A stretch of 64,000 nucleotides of DNA from Thermocrispum agreste DSM 44070 (GTDB lineage: Bacteria; Actinomycetota; Actinomycetes; Mycobacteriales; Pseudonocardiaceae). Positions 46,994 to 56,140 of this stretch are shown here, in pieces (the stretch's first letter is position 1; each line of letters opens with the position of its first letter). The stretch covers positions 156,840 through 220,839 of the forward strand of contig NZ_ATYX01000008.1 in the NCBI RefSeq assembly GCF_000427905.1. The letters run 5' to 3'. Position numbers and translations under genes: made by a program. The notes under the pieces were generated by a model. It worked only from the letters and a program-made list of their open reading frames with translations, did no database searches and was not told the origin of the DNA.

Positions 46994-47027
46994 GCTGACA
47001 GCAGATCGAACTGCTGACAGCAGATCG
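46994..47027. promoter_or_regulatory. Direct repeat in a divergent promoter region
   Basis: GCTGACAGCAGATCG occurs at 46994-47008 and again at 47013-47027, a 19-base period. The overlap also forms CAGCAG-ATCGAA-CTGCTG (46999-47016). It lies between the reductase (minus) and the L,D-transpeptidase (plus) and may be a regulator site for either. Confidence 0.5.
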
Positions 47028-47112
47028 CTCTGTACGCTACGCGTCCGTAAGACTACGCTGTGACGCACAGATGCTGTGATCGACTCGGAGGGCGCGGAGG
47101 GGAGGCCCCGTC

Positions 47113-47583
47113 ATGATCTCCACGGTGCGGAGGGCAGCGGCTGCGGTGGCCGCTGTGCTGGTCGGCTTCGCGACGATGCTCGCCGTGGCGCCGTCCGCAG
47201 CCGCGAAGGGCACCGATTACGGCAGCTGGCCGTGCAGCAGGGTGTGGGCTTCCCGGGCGTGCGTCGATCTCAGCGCCAAGCGGGCGTGGCTGAAGTACAA
47301 GAACTCGAGCACGATCTACGGCCCGGTGCGCATCTCGTCCGGAAAGCCGGGCTATCGCACGCCGACCGGCACGTTCACGGTCAAGTACAAGCGGAAGAAC
47401 TACTGGAGCAAGCAGTACAACGGGCCGATGCCCTACTCGGTGTTCTTCACCTGGCAAGGGCATGCATTCCACTACGGCAGCGTGCAATCCCAGTCGCACG
47501 GCTGCGTTCGCCTTACCCAGACACCCGCGCGCAAGTTCTTCTACCACTTGCAGGTCGGCGACAAGATCCAGATCGTCCCGTAG
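47113..47583 (+). CDS. Secreted L,D-transpeptidase (YkuD)
   Basis: A 156-residue exported protein with a signal peptide (about 1-31, cleavage near AAA-KG) and a compact YkuD domain. The catalytic motif is HGCVRLT within SQSHGCVRLT, with the preceding histidine in HAFHYGS. Relatives form 3-3 peptidoglycan cross-links. The protein is short and lacks Ig-like or proline-rich domains found in the mycobacterial Ldt proteins. Two cysteines near the N-terminus (PCSRVWASRAC) may pair. ATG 47113 follows GGGGAGGCCCCGTC. Confidence 0.92.
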   Translation: MISTVRRAAAAVAAVLVGFATMLAVAPSAAAKGTDYGSWPCSRVWASRACVDLSAKRAWLKYKNSSTIYGPVRISSGKPGYRTPTGTFTVKYKRKNYWSKQYNGPMPYSVFFTWQGHAFHYGSVQSQSHGCVRLTQTPARKFFYHLQVGDKIQIVP

Positions 47584-48177
47584 GCACCCGGCGGCAAGAC
47601 AAATTGGTGCTGGTCGTTGCGTCCAGCGGTCGAGATGCCCCACGGTCAGTGCGCGTGCATGTGCGGTTATGACCTGACAACGGATCGACGGCCGTCACCA
47701 GCGGTGAAGATCGGAGGTGGTCACCGAACTTCGAAGCATTGGGATCAGTGGTGAACGTCGCATATTGATTGGCGGCGAACGTCGCGCATTGTGGGTTGTC
47801 TCCGACAAGTAGGGCTGGTAGCTGTCACCGAGCTGCGTGACCTGCCAATGCGATGAGCCAGGAACCGGCGCGATGCGAATCGGCCGCACCGGCCGAGCTC
47901 ACCTTCACCACGCCGAACAGGGAGAGTCCAGCGCCGCCGATGTGGACGCTGTCACTGCTCCAATTGCGGGACCGATGCCACCATCACCCGGTCGCGGCTG
48001 GCAGCAGGCGTGCACGGCTCGCGAGTCGCGCGACCGACGCCGGGTCGGCCGCGGGAGCAGCTCGCGTGCCGGCGCGGCAGCGGTCCGCCTCACACCCGTG
48101 GGCGGCGAGCTCGATCCGAACCGCCCAGGTCGGCTAGGCTCGAGCCGTCCCCTTCCCCGCCATTCTCGGGAGTTCGT
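47584..48177. other. Intergenic gap before purS
   Basis: 594 bases without a convincing gene. A 64-codon minus-strand frame (47695-47889) has no recognisable features. GAACGTCGC occurs twice (47753 and 47777). Close to purS, TAGGCT (48135-48140) may be a -10 box and overlaps the perfect palindrome GGCTCGAGCC (48137-48146), a candidate operator. Confidence 0.4.
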
Positions 48178-48417
48178 GTGGCTCGGGTCGTTGTCGACGT
48201 CATTCCCAAACCGGAGATCCTCGACCCTCAGGGTCAAGCCATCGTCAAGGCACTGCCGCGCCTCGGCTTCACCGGTGTGCGCGACGTACGGCAGGGCAAG
48301 CACTTCGAATTGGAAGTGGATGACGAGGTGGACGACGCCACCTTGGAGAAGATCGCCGAAGGATTCCTGTCCAACCCCGTCATCGAGGATTACGTGGTGC
48401 GGCGGGTGGAATCGTGA
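48178..48417 (+). CDS. purS: Phosphoribosylformylglycinamidine synthase subunit PurS
   Basis: A 79-residue subunit of the three-part FGAM synthase used by Gram-positive bacteria. It bridges PurQ and PurL and helps ammonia transfer. The fold is recognisable from [36 protein letters not shown] and [12 protein letters not shown]. The start is GTG 48178 with GGGAG seven bases upstream. The stop overlaps the purQ start (GTGA). Confidence 0.95.
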   Translation: MARVVVDVIPKPEILDPQGQAIVKALPRLGFTGVRDVRQGKHFELEVDDEVDDATLEKIAEGFLSNPVIEDYVVRRVES

Positions 48418-49094
48418 AGATCGGCGTCATCACTTTCCCCGGAACACTGGACGATGTCGACGCCGCCCGTGCGGCGCGGGCCGTCGAAGCGGAGGCGGTG
48501 CCGCTGTGGCACGCCGATGACGATCTGCGCGGCGTGGACGCCGTCGTCGTGCCTGGCGGCTTCTCCTACGGCGACTACCTGCGCGCCGGGGCGATCGCAC
48601 GGTTCGCGCCGATCATGCAGTCGGTCGTGGACGCGGCCCGCCGCGGCATGCCGGTGCTGGGCATCTGCAACGGCTTCCAGATCCTCTGCGAGGCCGGCCT
48701 GCTGCCCGGCGTGATGCTCCGCAACGTCGGCCTGCACTTCGTCTGCAAGGACCAGTGGCTGCGGGTGGAGAACACCGAGACCGCGTGGACCACGCGGTTC
48801 GAGCCGGGCGCCGAGATCCTGATCCCGATCAAGAACATCGACGGCCGTTACACCGCGTCCGCCGAAACCGTGCGCGAGCTGGAAGCCGAGGGCCGGGTGG
48901 TGTTCCGCTACGTGGAGGGCAACCCCAACGGCTCGATCAACGACATCGCGGGCATCTGCAGCCCGGACGGCCGCGTGGTCGGCCTGATGCCGCACCCGGA
49001 GCACGCCATCGACGCGCTGACCGGCCCGTCGGACGACGGCCTGGGTGTCTTCTACTCCGTGCTGGACGCGACCCGCTCACTGGTGACGGCATGA
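48414..49094 (+). CDS. purQ: FGAM synthase glutaminase subunit PurQ
   Basis: A 226-residue class I glutamine amidotransferase that supplies ammonia to PurL. The nucleophile cysteine lies in [10 protein letters not shown] (residue about 85), with oxyanion region [13 protein letters not shown]. The catalytic His and Glu are in MPHPEHAID. Both ends overlap neighbours (GTGA with purS, ATGA with purL), ensuring balanced synthesis of the three subunits. Confidence 0.97.
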   Translation: MKIGVITFPGTLDDVDAARAARAVEAEAVPLWHADDDLRGVDAVVVPGGFSYGDYLRAGAIARFAPIMQSVVDAARRGMPVLGICNGFQILCEAGLLPGVMLRNVGLHFVCKDQWLRVENTETAWTTRFEPGAEILIPIKNIDGRYTASAETVRELEAEGRVVFRYVEGNPNGSINDIAGICSPDGRVVGLMPHPEHAIDALTGPSDDGLGVFYSVLDATRSLVTA

Positions 49095-51370
49095 CCGAGA
49101 TCGACACCGTCGACAAGGCGGCCACCGACCCCGACCGCCCGCAGCCGTACGCCGAGCTCGGGCTCAAGGACGACGAGTACGCCCGCATCCGCGAGATCCT
49201 CGGCCGCCGGCCCACCGAGGCCGAGCTGGCCATGTACTCGGTGATGTGGAGCGAGCACTGCAGCTACAAGTCGTCGAAGGTGCACTGGCGGCACTGGAAG
49301 GAGAACACCACACCGGAGATGCAGGCCAAGCTGCTGGCCGGCATCGGCGAGAACGCGGGCGTGGTCGACATCGGCGACGGCTGGGCGGTCACGTTCAAGG
49401 TCGAATCGCACAATCACCCGTCCTATGTCGAGCCGTATCAGGGCGCGGCCACCGGCGTCGGCGGCATCGTGCGCGACATCCTCGCCATGGGCGCCCGCCC
49501 GCTGGCGGTGATGGACCCGCTGCGGTTCGGCGCGGCCGACCACCCGGACACCAAGCGCGTGCTGCCCGGCGTGGTGGCGGGCATCGGCGGCTACGGCAAC
49601 TGCCTCGGCCTGCCCAACATCGGCGGCGAGGTCGTGTTCGACCCGTCCTACCAGGGCAACCCGCTGGTCAACGCCATGTGCATCGGCGCGATGCGGGTGG
49701 AGGACCTGCAGCTGGCCAAGGCCTCCGGGGTGGGCAACAAGGTCATCCTGTTCGGCGCCCGCACCGGCCTGGACGGCATCGGCGGGGTGTCCGTGCTGGC
49801 CTCGGAGTCGTTCTCCGACGACGAGGACGTCGCCTCGCGAAAGAAGCTGCCGTCGGTGCAGGTCGGCGACCCGTTCACGGAGAAGGTGCTGATCGAGTGC
49901 TGCATGGAGCTGTTCGCCCAGCGGCTGGTGGTCGGCATCCAGGACCTGGGCGGCGCCGGGCTGTCCTGCGCCACGTCGGAGCTGGCCTCCGCCGGTGAAG
50001 GCGGCATGCACATCGAACTGGACAAGGTGCCGCTGCGCGCCAAGGGAATGACCCCGGCCGAGGTGTTGTCGTCGGAGTCGCAGGAGCGCATGTGCGCGAT
50101 CGTGCGGCCCGAGGACGTCGACGCGTTCATGCGCGTGTGCCAGAAATGGGACGTGCTGGCCACGGTGATCGGCGAGGTCACCGACACCGGCAGGCTGGTC
50201 ATCACCTGGCACGGCGAGACCGTGGTGGACGTTCCGCCACGGACGGTGGCGCACGAGGGCCCGGAGTACCACCGGCCGATCGCCCGCCCGGCCGACCAGG
50301 ACGAGCTGCAAGCGGACGACCCGGCGAAGCTGCCGCGCCCGTCGACCCCCGAAGAGTTGCGCGAAACGCTGCTGCGCCTGATCTCGTCGCCGAACCTGGC
50401 GTCGAAGGAGTGGGTCACCTCGCAGTACGACCGCTACGTGCGCGGCAACACCGTGCTTGCGCAGCCCTCGGACAGCGGCATGATCCGCATCGACGAAGAG
50501 ACCGGCCGCGGGGTGGCGGCGTCCACCGACTGCAACGGCCGGTACGTCAAGCTCGACCCGTACGTGGGCACGCAGCTCGCGCTGGCCGAGGCGTACCGGA
50601 ACGTGGCGACCACCGGCGCGACACCGCTGGCGGTGACGAACTGCCTGAACTTCGGCTCGCCGGAGGACCCGGGCGTGATGTGGCAGTTCGAGCAGGCCGT
50701 CAAAGGCCTGGCGGAAGGCTGCCGCGAGCTGGGCATCCCGGTGACCGGTGGGAACGTGAGCTTCTACAACCAGACCGGTTCCACCGCGATCCTGCCGACC
50801 CCGGTCGTCGGCGTGCTCGGCGTGATCGACGACGTGCGGCGGCGCATCCCCACCGGGATCGGTGCCGAGCCGGGCGAAACGCTGATCCTGCTCGGCGAGA
50901 CGAGCGACGAGTTCGGCGGCTCCGAGTGGGCGCACGTCGTCCACGGACATCTCGGCGGCCGCCCGCCACAGGTCGACCTGGCCAGGGAGAAGCTGTTGGC
51001 GGAGATCCTCGTCGCGGGCTCCCGCGACGGCATGCTGTCGGCCGCGCACGACCTCTCCGAAGGAGGCCTGGCGCAGGCTCTGGTGGAGGCGGCGCTGATC
51101 GGGCAGACCGGTGCGCGGATCATCCTGGACGAAGACCAGGATCCGTTCGTTCAGCTGTTCTCCGAGTCGGCGGGCCGGGTGCTGGTCGCGGTGCCACGCA
51201 CCGAGGAACTGCGGTTCACCGAGATGTGCACCGCGCGCGGGCTGCCGTGGCGGCGCATCGGCGTCGTCGACCCGGAGTCGAACGCCCTGGAGATCCAGGA
51301 CGTGGCGACCTTCCCGCTGGACGAGCTGCGGCAAGCCTGGGAAGGCACGCTTCCGGCCCTGTTCGACTGA
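49091..51370 (+). CDS. purL: FGAM synthase large subunit PurL
   Basis: ATP-dependent synthetase converting FGAR to FGAM in the fourth step of purine synthesis, 759 residues (small PurL). It has the two tandem AIRS-like halves. Catalytic and ATP-binding marks are [47 protein letters not shown], the second-half [12 protein letters not shown] and [12 protein letters not shown], and the C-terminal [13 protein letters not shown]. The start overlaps the purQ stop as ATGA. After the stop the sequence becomes pseudogene-rich. Confidence 0.98.
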   Translation: MTEIDTVDKAATDPDRPQPYAELGLKDDEYARIREILGRRPTEAELAMYSVMWSEHCSYKSSKVHWRHWKENTTPEMQAKLLAGIGENAGVVDIGDGWAVTFKVESHNHPSYVEPYQGAATGVGGIVRDILAMGARPLAVMDPLRFGAADHPDTKRVLPGVVAGIGGYGNCLGLPNIGGEVVFDPSYQGNPLVNAMCIGAMRVEDLQLAKASGVGNKVILFGARTGLDGIGGVSVLASESFSDDEDVASRKKLPSVQVGDPFTEKVLIECCMELFAQRLVVGIQDLGGAGLSCATSELASAGEGGMHIELDKVPLRAKGMTPAEVLSSESQERMCAIVRPEDVDAFMRVCQKWDVLATVIGEVTDTGRLVITWHGETVVDVPPRTVAHEGPEYHRPIARPADQDELQADDPAKLPRPSTPEELRETLLRLISSPNLASKEWVTSQYDRYVRGNTVLAQPSDSGMIRIDEETGRGVAASTDCNGRYVKLDPYVGTQLALAEAYRNVATTGATPLAVTNCLNFGSPEDPGVMWQFEQAVKGLAEGCRELGIPVTGGNVSFYNQTGSTAILPTPVVGVLGVIDDVRRRIPTGIGAEPGETLILLGETSDEFGGSEWAHVVHGHLGGRPPQVDLAREKLLAEILVAGSRDGMLSAAHDLSEGGLAQALVEAALIGQTGARIILDEDQDPFVQLFSESAGRVLVAVPRTEELRFTEMCTARGLPWRRIGVVDPESNALEIQDVATFPLDELRQAWEGTLPALFD

Positions 51371-51633
51371 CGCGAAGGCACAAGCGAAACCTCGGCGGCC
51401 CGGCCGTGGGGCTCAGCCTCGCGGCCGGGTGTCGTGTGTCGGCTTGCAGGCGCTCCAGCTCCAGGGCGAGCATCGAGCGGTCATGTGTCGGATTCGTGTT
51501 CACCTCCGAGGCCCAGCCTCTCGTTACGCCCTTGGCGTGACGTACCAGCGATGCCGTGTCCGCCAGCAGCACAGCCAGTTCTGCAGCGCGGTCGGCCGTC
51601 AAAGTCCTCACGTCACGGGCCGTGCCGTCCAAC

Positions 51634-51886
51634 GCCCACTGCCTCTGACGGAACACGACGGCCAGCACCACGTCCTGTTCGCGGAGCATGCTCCTGGTGC
51701 ACGCCAAGCGCCCGGCCACATTCCGGATCTGGCACACCCATGTGGGGCTTGATGGGCAAAGACGCCGTGCTATCGCACCTCGCCATCCACCCCGATGACG
51801 ACGACGTCGGGTCACAGTTCGTCAAGCAGTCGCGCATTTGGTTCGACAGTATGTGGAACACCGTTGCACGGGGGCTGTCCGAATGA
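51634..51886 (+). pseudogene. Remnant of a regulator-like protein
   Basis: Segments of one protein appear in successive frames: LTEHDGQHHVLFAEHAPGA, then TFRIWHTHVGL, then LMGKDAVLSHLAIHPDDDDV and SQFVKQSRIWFDSMWNTVA, ending at a TGA that overlaps the HAD gene's ATG. The coupling shows it was the upstream partner of the HAD gene. The last part resembles the C-terminus of DUF5919-like effector domains of actinobacterial regulators. N-terminal DNA-binding sequence is gone. Between purL and this point (51371-51633) I see no intact gene; a minus-strand frame around 51440-51690 is only weakly gene-like. Confidence 0.45.
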
Positions 51887-52560
51887 CCGCCGCGGCTCGA
51901 CTGATCAGGTCGGCCAACTGCGTGCTGCTCGACTTCGACGGTCCGGTGTGCTCGGTGTTCAGCGGCATACCGGCTCCCGAGTGTCGCCCGCCGACTGCGT
52001 GCCGAGCTGACCGGCCCGCTGCCGCCCGCCGTGACGGAGGCGTCTGATCCGTTCGTCGTCCTTCGATACGCGGCCACCCAGGGGCGAGCCGACGACATCG
52101 ACGCCTTGCTCACCTCGCTCGAGGTGCGATCGGTACAGGCGGCCAAACCGACCGACGGCATTGCTCACCTGCTTTCCGCACTCGCGACCGTGGGTGTCCC
52201 CGTCTGCCTCGTGACGAACAATTCCACGGCAGCAGCTCGGACCTTTCTGGACAAGCACGATCTCGGTCGTCATGTCGACACTGTGGTCGGGCGGGTGCCC
52301 GGCCGGCCTGATCTGCTGAAGCCGCATCCACACCTCGTGCGTACCGCGATGGCACGCCACGGGATGCGGCCCGGACAATGCGTGTTGGTAGGCGACTCCG
52401 TCAGCGACGTCCAGGCCGCTCGAAACGCCGGAACACGGGTGATCGCCTACATCAACAAACCCCACAAACGCGCTCGGCTACATGCCGCAGGCCCGGACGC
52501 GACCGTGGCCTCCATCGCCGAACTGACCCGAAGTCTGCCCACCCCGACCTGGGTTCCAGC
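51883..52560 (+). pseudogene. HAD-superfamily hydrolase, frameshifted
   Basis: Phosphatase-like protein of the Cof/phosphoglycolate-phosphatase type. The first 33 codons from ATG 51883 include the nucleophile motif VLLDFDGPVCSVF. One extra base near 51982 then breaks the frame. The frame from 51983 continues VARRLRAELTGP, motif II LVTNNSTAAA, and motifs III and IV KPHPHLVRTAMARHG and LVGDSVSDVQAARNAG. No stop occurs at the expected end: that frame stays open to 53116, across the convergent mgtE gene. Both faults indicate decay. The missing motif could alternatively be a single base-call error. Confidence 0.7.
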
Positions 52561-52615
52561 GCGGCCCGCACGCGGCAACGTCCTGCCCGGCGAAGTCGGC
52601 CGAGCGTGCGGCGAC

Positions 52616-53947
52616 TCAAATACCCAGCACCGCTCGGGCGATCAAGAAGTAGATGATCAGCCCGGTGGCGTCGACCAGGGTGGTCACCAGCGGCGCGGAA
52701 ACCACCGCCGGGTCGATGCCGACGCGCTTGGCCAGCAGCGGCATCGTCCCGCCGATCATGGCCGCCCAGACACAGATCACCACCAGGGACAGCGCCACCG
52801 CGACGGCGATGGACGTGCTGGCGACCAGCGCAGCGAAGGCGAAGGCCACCGCGGCGAGCGCAACCCCTACCAGGAGCCCGACGCGCGATTCGCGGAACGC
52901 CACTCGGATGACGTCGCCGCTGCGAAGCTCACCGACGGCGAGCGCGCGCACGGCAGCCGTTGCCGCCTGCGCGCCGCTGTTGCCGCCAGTGCCGACGAGC
53001 AGCGGTATGAAGGCGGCGAGCTGAACGACCTGGGACAACGTCGATTCGAACGCTTCGAGCACGCCGACCGTCAGCGTGGCCGCGATGATCAGCAGCAACA
53101 GCCAGACAACACGTGAGCGGGCGAGCGAGAGCACGCTGACCGCCATGTAGTGGCCGGACCACGGCGTGGTCCCTGATTGGCGGGCGACGTCCTCGGTGTC
53201 CGCGGCCTCGATCACCTCGAGCGCGTCGTCGACCGTCAGCACGCCGACCACCCTGTTCTCGCTGTCGACCACGGTCAGCGCGAGAACGTTCAACTCCTGG
53301 ATGAGGCGGGCCGCGTCCTCGGCACTGTCCGTGGTGTGCGCGCCCGGTTCGTCCTCGTGGGCGAGTTCGCTGACGGTCTGGTTCGGATCGGCGAGCACGA
53401 GCTCCCGCAGCGTCACATATCCCAGATAGCGCCGGCTGTCGTCGACCACCGGAAGCGTGTAGATGGTCTCCACCTCGGGTCCTCGCCGGCGCACCAGCTC
53501 GAGCGCCTGCCGCACCGTCAAGCCCTGGCGCAGCACCAGCACCTCCGGGCTCATGATGCGGCCGACCGTGCCGTCCTCGTAGCCGAGCAGGGCCGCGGTC
53601 ATCTCCCGTTCCCGCGGCGACAACCCGGCAAGCACCCGGCGGGTGAACTTGGCGGGCGCCTCGCCGAGCAGGATGGCCCGGTCGTCCGGAGCCATCGCCT
53701 CGATCAGTTCGCGGAACGTCTTGTCCCGGAGGCCCTCCAGGATCTTCTGCTGGTCCACCGGCTCCAGTTCTTCGAAGACCGCGAGGGCCTTGTCCTTGTC
53801 CAGCAACCGGAACAGCAGGACCGCATCAATGGCGTCCCGGCGAGCCAGTTCGTCCGCGACGACGTGCGGCGGGTGCTGCTTCAGCCACCGCTGCATGCCC
53901 GCGACGTCGTTGCCGGCCACCAGCTGCTGCAGCTCGTCCACACCCAT
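52616..53947 (-). CDS. mgtE: Magnesium transporter MgtE
   Basis: Homodimeric Mg2+ channel, 443 residues. The acidic N domain (about 1-125) contains ELEPVDQQKILEGL and LLGEAPAKFTRRVL. Two CBS domains follow (about 130-250; GRIMSPEVLVLRQGLTVRQA, EDAARLIQELNVLALTVVDS), which sense cytosolic Mg2+. Five C-terminal membrane helices include the pore motif PLLVGTGGNSGAQAATAAVR. ATG 53947 follows a GGAGGAACC site. In M. tuberculosis mgtE sits next to fba; here it is 27 kb away. Confidence 0.96.
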   Translation of the reverse strand: MGVDELQQLVAGNDVAGMQRWLKQHPPHVVADELARRDAIDAVLLFRLLDKDKALAVFEELEPVDQQKILEGLRDKTFRELIEAMAPDDRAILLGEAPAKFTRRVLAGLSPREREMTAALLGYEDGTVGRIMSPEVLVLRQGLTVRQALELVRRRGPEVETIYTLPVVDDSRRYLGYVTLRELVLADPNQTVSELAHEDEPGAHTTDSAEDAARLIQELNVLALTVVDSENRVVGVLTVDDALEVIEAADTEDVARQSGTTPWSGHYMAVSVLSLARSRVVWLLLLIIAATLTVGVLEAFESTLSQVVQLAAFIPLLVGTGGNSGAQAATAAVRALAVGELRSGDVIRVAFRESRVGLLVGVALAAVAFAFAALVASTSIAVAVALSLVVICVWAAMIGGTMPLLAKRVGIDPAVVSAPLVTTLVDATGLIIYFLIARAVLGI

Positions 53948-54342
53948 GGTTCCTCCGCGTGCCTCGCGGTGCCGACATTACGGCGGTCTTCGCCGATCCG
54001 CCCGGCGCCTGTCCCGGGATGTGATCAACACAGAGCACTGCTTCACGCGCAGGAGTGCACCGCCGCACCTGCGACGCAGCATTGCCTCACGCACAGGGAT
54101 GGCGTTGCGGCGGCACCCCACCGGACGGCGGCCCGGCAAGCACTGCTTCACGCACCGGGTGGCGTACTTCGCGGCGCAGTGATGCCCGCGCTTCCCGTCC
54201 CGGGGGAAGGCGACCGGCGAGGGGACGACGCACTCGATCGTGATCCGCCCTCCCCATTCCGGGGGGGCGTGCCCTGCCGTCGGCGATCACGCGTGATTCA
54301 CTCATAACTCGCAAAGGGAACAAACATCATAGGAGAGCACGC
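53948..54342. repeat. Intergenic region with three copies of a 14-base word
   Basis: GCA(C/T)TGC(C/T)TCACGC occurs at 54035-54048, 54079-54092 and 54140-54153, each followed by GC-rich sequence able to fold. No gene is seen in these 395 bases. They separate mgtE (minus) from the lipoprotein gene (plus) and must contain both promoters. Confidence 0.6.
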
Positions 54343-54975
54343 ATGCGGTATTCGACCCGGTTCGTTGCCGCCGCTGCCCTGTCTGCGGCTTTGACCTTGC
54401 TGACCGGCTGTGAAGACCGGCCCGCGGCCGGCTCAGGCGCGGAGATCGTCGACGGCAAAGCCTCCGGCGGCAGCGGGAACCACGAGGCACCAGCCGTCGA
54501 TCCCGGGCAGGCCGAAGACGGCGAAGCAGCACCGGGTACCCGCGACAACCCCCTCGAACCGGGCACCAAGATCAAAGTCGGCGACTGGACCGTCGCGGTC
54601 ACGGACGTCACGCTCGACGCGACCGACAGAGTGCTCAAGGAGAACGAGTTCAACGAGCCTCCGGCCAAGGGCCGTCAACTCGTCATGTTCACCGTGCAAG
54701 CCACCTACGAGGGCAACGACTCGGGTACCGCGATCGTCGATTTCCGCTGGGCGATCGTCGGAGGCAAGGGCAACACTTTCGGCACCGGCGCGGAAGACTA
54801 CTGTGGCGTCATTCCGAAGCCGCTCGACGAGACCGGGGAGACCTTCCCGGGCGGCACGGTCACCGGGAACGTCTGCATCTCCGTCCCCACCGAGCAATTG
54901 GACGGGGCGACCATCCTCGTCGAGCCGACGTTCAGCCTCCGCGAAGGCCGGACCTTCTACGCGCTGAAGGAATGA
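54343..54975 (+). CDS. Exported lipoprotein with DUF4352-type domain
   Basis: A 210-residue lipoprotein. The signal peptide ends in the lipobox LLTGC (Cys23). A Gly/Ala/acidic linker (24-70) leads to an immunoglobulin-like domain (about 75-205) of the DUF4352/telokin-like kind, seen in IKVGDWTVAVTDVTL, GRQLVMFTVQATYEGNDSG, and PGGTVTGNVCISVPTEQL. Two cysteines in the domain likely pair. Function unknown. AGGAGAG lies just upstream of ATG 54343. A bidirectional terminator follows. Confidence 0.85.
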   Translation: MRYSTRFVAAAALSAALTLLTGCEDRPAAGSGAEIVDGKASGGSGNHEAPAVDPGQAEDGEAAPGTRDNPLEPGTKIKVGDWTVAVTDVTLDATDRVLKENEFNEPPAKGRQLVMFTVQATYEGNDSGTAIVDFRWAIVGGKGNTFGTGAEDYCGVIPKPLDETGETFPGGTVTGNVCISVPTEQLDGATILVEPTFSLREGRTFYALKE

Positions 54976-55013
54976 CCGCCCCCGTGATCGACGCTCGCGC
55001 GTAGCGAAACAAA

Positions 55014-55068
55014 GTGATGCCCGCGTCGCCCGGTCGGCGACGCGGGCATCACCGAATCTCCGGTTTTT
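55014..55068. terminator. Bidirectional terminator
   Basis: Perfect 17-base stem (55014-55030 with 55036-55052) and five-base loop. The plus strand continues to GGTTTTT (55062-55068). The minus strand continues to TTTGTTT. It ends both the lipoprotein gene and the convergent membrane-protein gene. Confidence 0.85.
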
Positions 55069-55093
55069 CAGTTGAACGAAAATTCTCCTGTTG

Positions 55094-55780
55094 TCAGCCG
55101 AACTCGAATTCGCTCACACACCACTCGCCGTCGGCGTCCGGGAGCCGGAGCGTGATCAATCCAGTCGCATCCTGCGCACCGAGCTTGCCTGTCAAGTTCG
55201 TCTGGATGCGCTCCGGATCCACGATCGCCCGGCCCAAGACGATGTAGTGCTGCATCCCGGCCACCCGGTCGGCGATCACCCTGGCCCACCTCAGCGTCGA
55301 TGTATTCGCCTTGGCGGCCGCGGCGTTGCCATTGCTGATCTCTGACAGGAATCTCCCGCGGGTCTCCTTGGCGACCTCAGGAACCTCGTCCTCCTCACTC
55401 GGTATCGTCCCCTCGGCTGCACGTTTCTGGCCAACCGGCTCCTTGGCCGAGCCCCCCCCCGATTGGCCAGAGCTGGTCTGCCCGCTCTCACCGTCGCTGC
55501 TGCCACCGGACAAGAAGAAGCCGGGCGCAACGAACCCGGTGATACCCAGTGCCGCCAGCGCTACCACCACGGCAACGACAGTGACGATCAGCGGTGCTTT
55601 GGACTTCTTCGGCGGCTGAGGCGGATAGCCACCGGAAGCCCCGCCGCGGGAAAGCCGCCAGCCGGGGGACAGTGCTGCCCATGGGGCGCACCCTGACTTC
55701 GGCAAGCCGCCCTGGCCCTGCGGATACGGCTGCTACGCCGGCCCCCGAGGCTGGTTGTGCGGACCGTACGGATTGGTCAT
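55094..55780 (-). pseudogene. Proline-rich single-pass membrane protein with in-frame amber codon
   Basis: Paralogue of the intact gene at 56141-57133. Translation should start at ATG 55780, behind the strong site GCGGAGGAATGTC, and reads MTNPYGPHNQPRGPA. Codon 16 is TAG (55733-55735). The same frame then continues without break for 212 codons: QPYPQGQGG, a proline-rich stretch ending GGYPPQPPKKSK, the membrane helix PLIVTVVAVVVALAALGITG, a Ser/Gly linker and one NTF2/DUF4878-like domain ending EWCVSEFEFG. A restart at TTG 55705 is conceivable but has a poor site. Either a nonsense-mutated gene or a single base error (TAC or CAG to TAG). Confidence 0.75.
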
Positions 55781-56072
55781 GACATTCCTCCGCGTGCGCC
55801 GGAGACGAAAAGGAAACCACCGCGACCAGCCCTGGGACCACCGGCTTTCTCGGTGTCCTCTGGTGTGCTCGTGGCCTGCCGAGGATTCAGCGGATTCGAT
55901 TCCACCGACGTCAGAGCAGTTCCCCAGTTCATGCCGAGCTTGCGTGCGCGTGGCAGGTTGTCTGGCAGTCCGGCACCCGGCGACGGGCGAGCGCCCGGCC
56001 GTCGGAAAGCACGGCAACACCCGAGCCAAGGGAAAGGCACGGCAAACACCCGGCCTTCGCGGAAGGCACGGC
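55781..56072. repeat. Intergenic gap with a short periodic word
   Basis: GGAAAGCACGGCAACACCCG and two variants start at 56004, 56031 and 56061, about 28 bases apart. No gene is seen. The gap contains the end of the upstream transcript and leader of the amber-containing gene. Confidence 0.55.
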
Positions 56073-56115
56073 AAAACGAATGCCCGCACCGCCTCGTCGG
56101 CGGCACGGGCATTCG
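56073..56115 (-). terminator. Intrinsic terminator
   Basis: On the minus strand CGAATGCCCG (56106-56115) pairs with CGGGCATTCG (56077-56086), with a longer imperfect inner stem, then TTTTGC. It lies 26 bases after the DUF4878-like gene stop. Confidence 0.8.
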
Positions 56116-56140
56116 CTGATCGTGGCCGGAGCGCAGCGAC

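Noticed and set aside
47695-47889. 64-codon minus-strand gene before purS
   Set aside because: No ribosome site, no recognisable motif; kept only as a remark in the gap entry.
55733-55735. Pyrrolysine or suppressed amber codon
   Set aside because: No pyl genes or suppressor tRNA are seen, and a nonsense mutation or base error is simpler.
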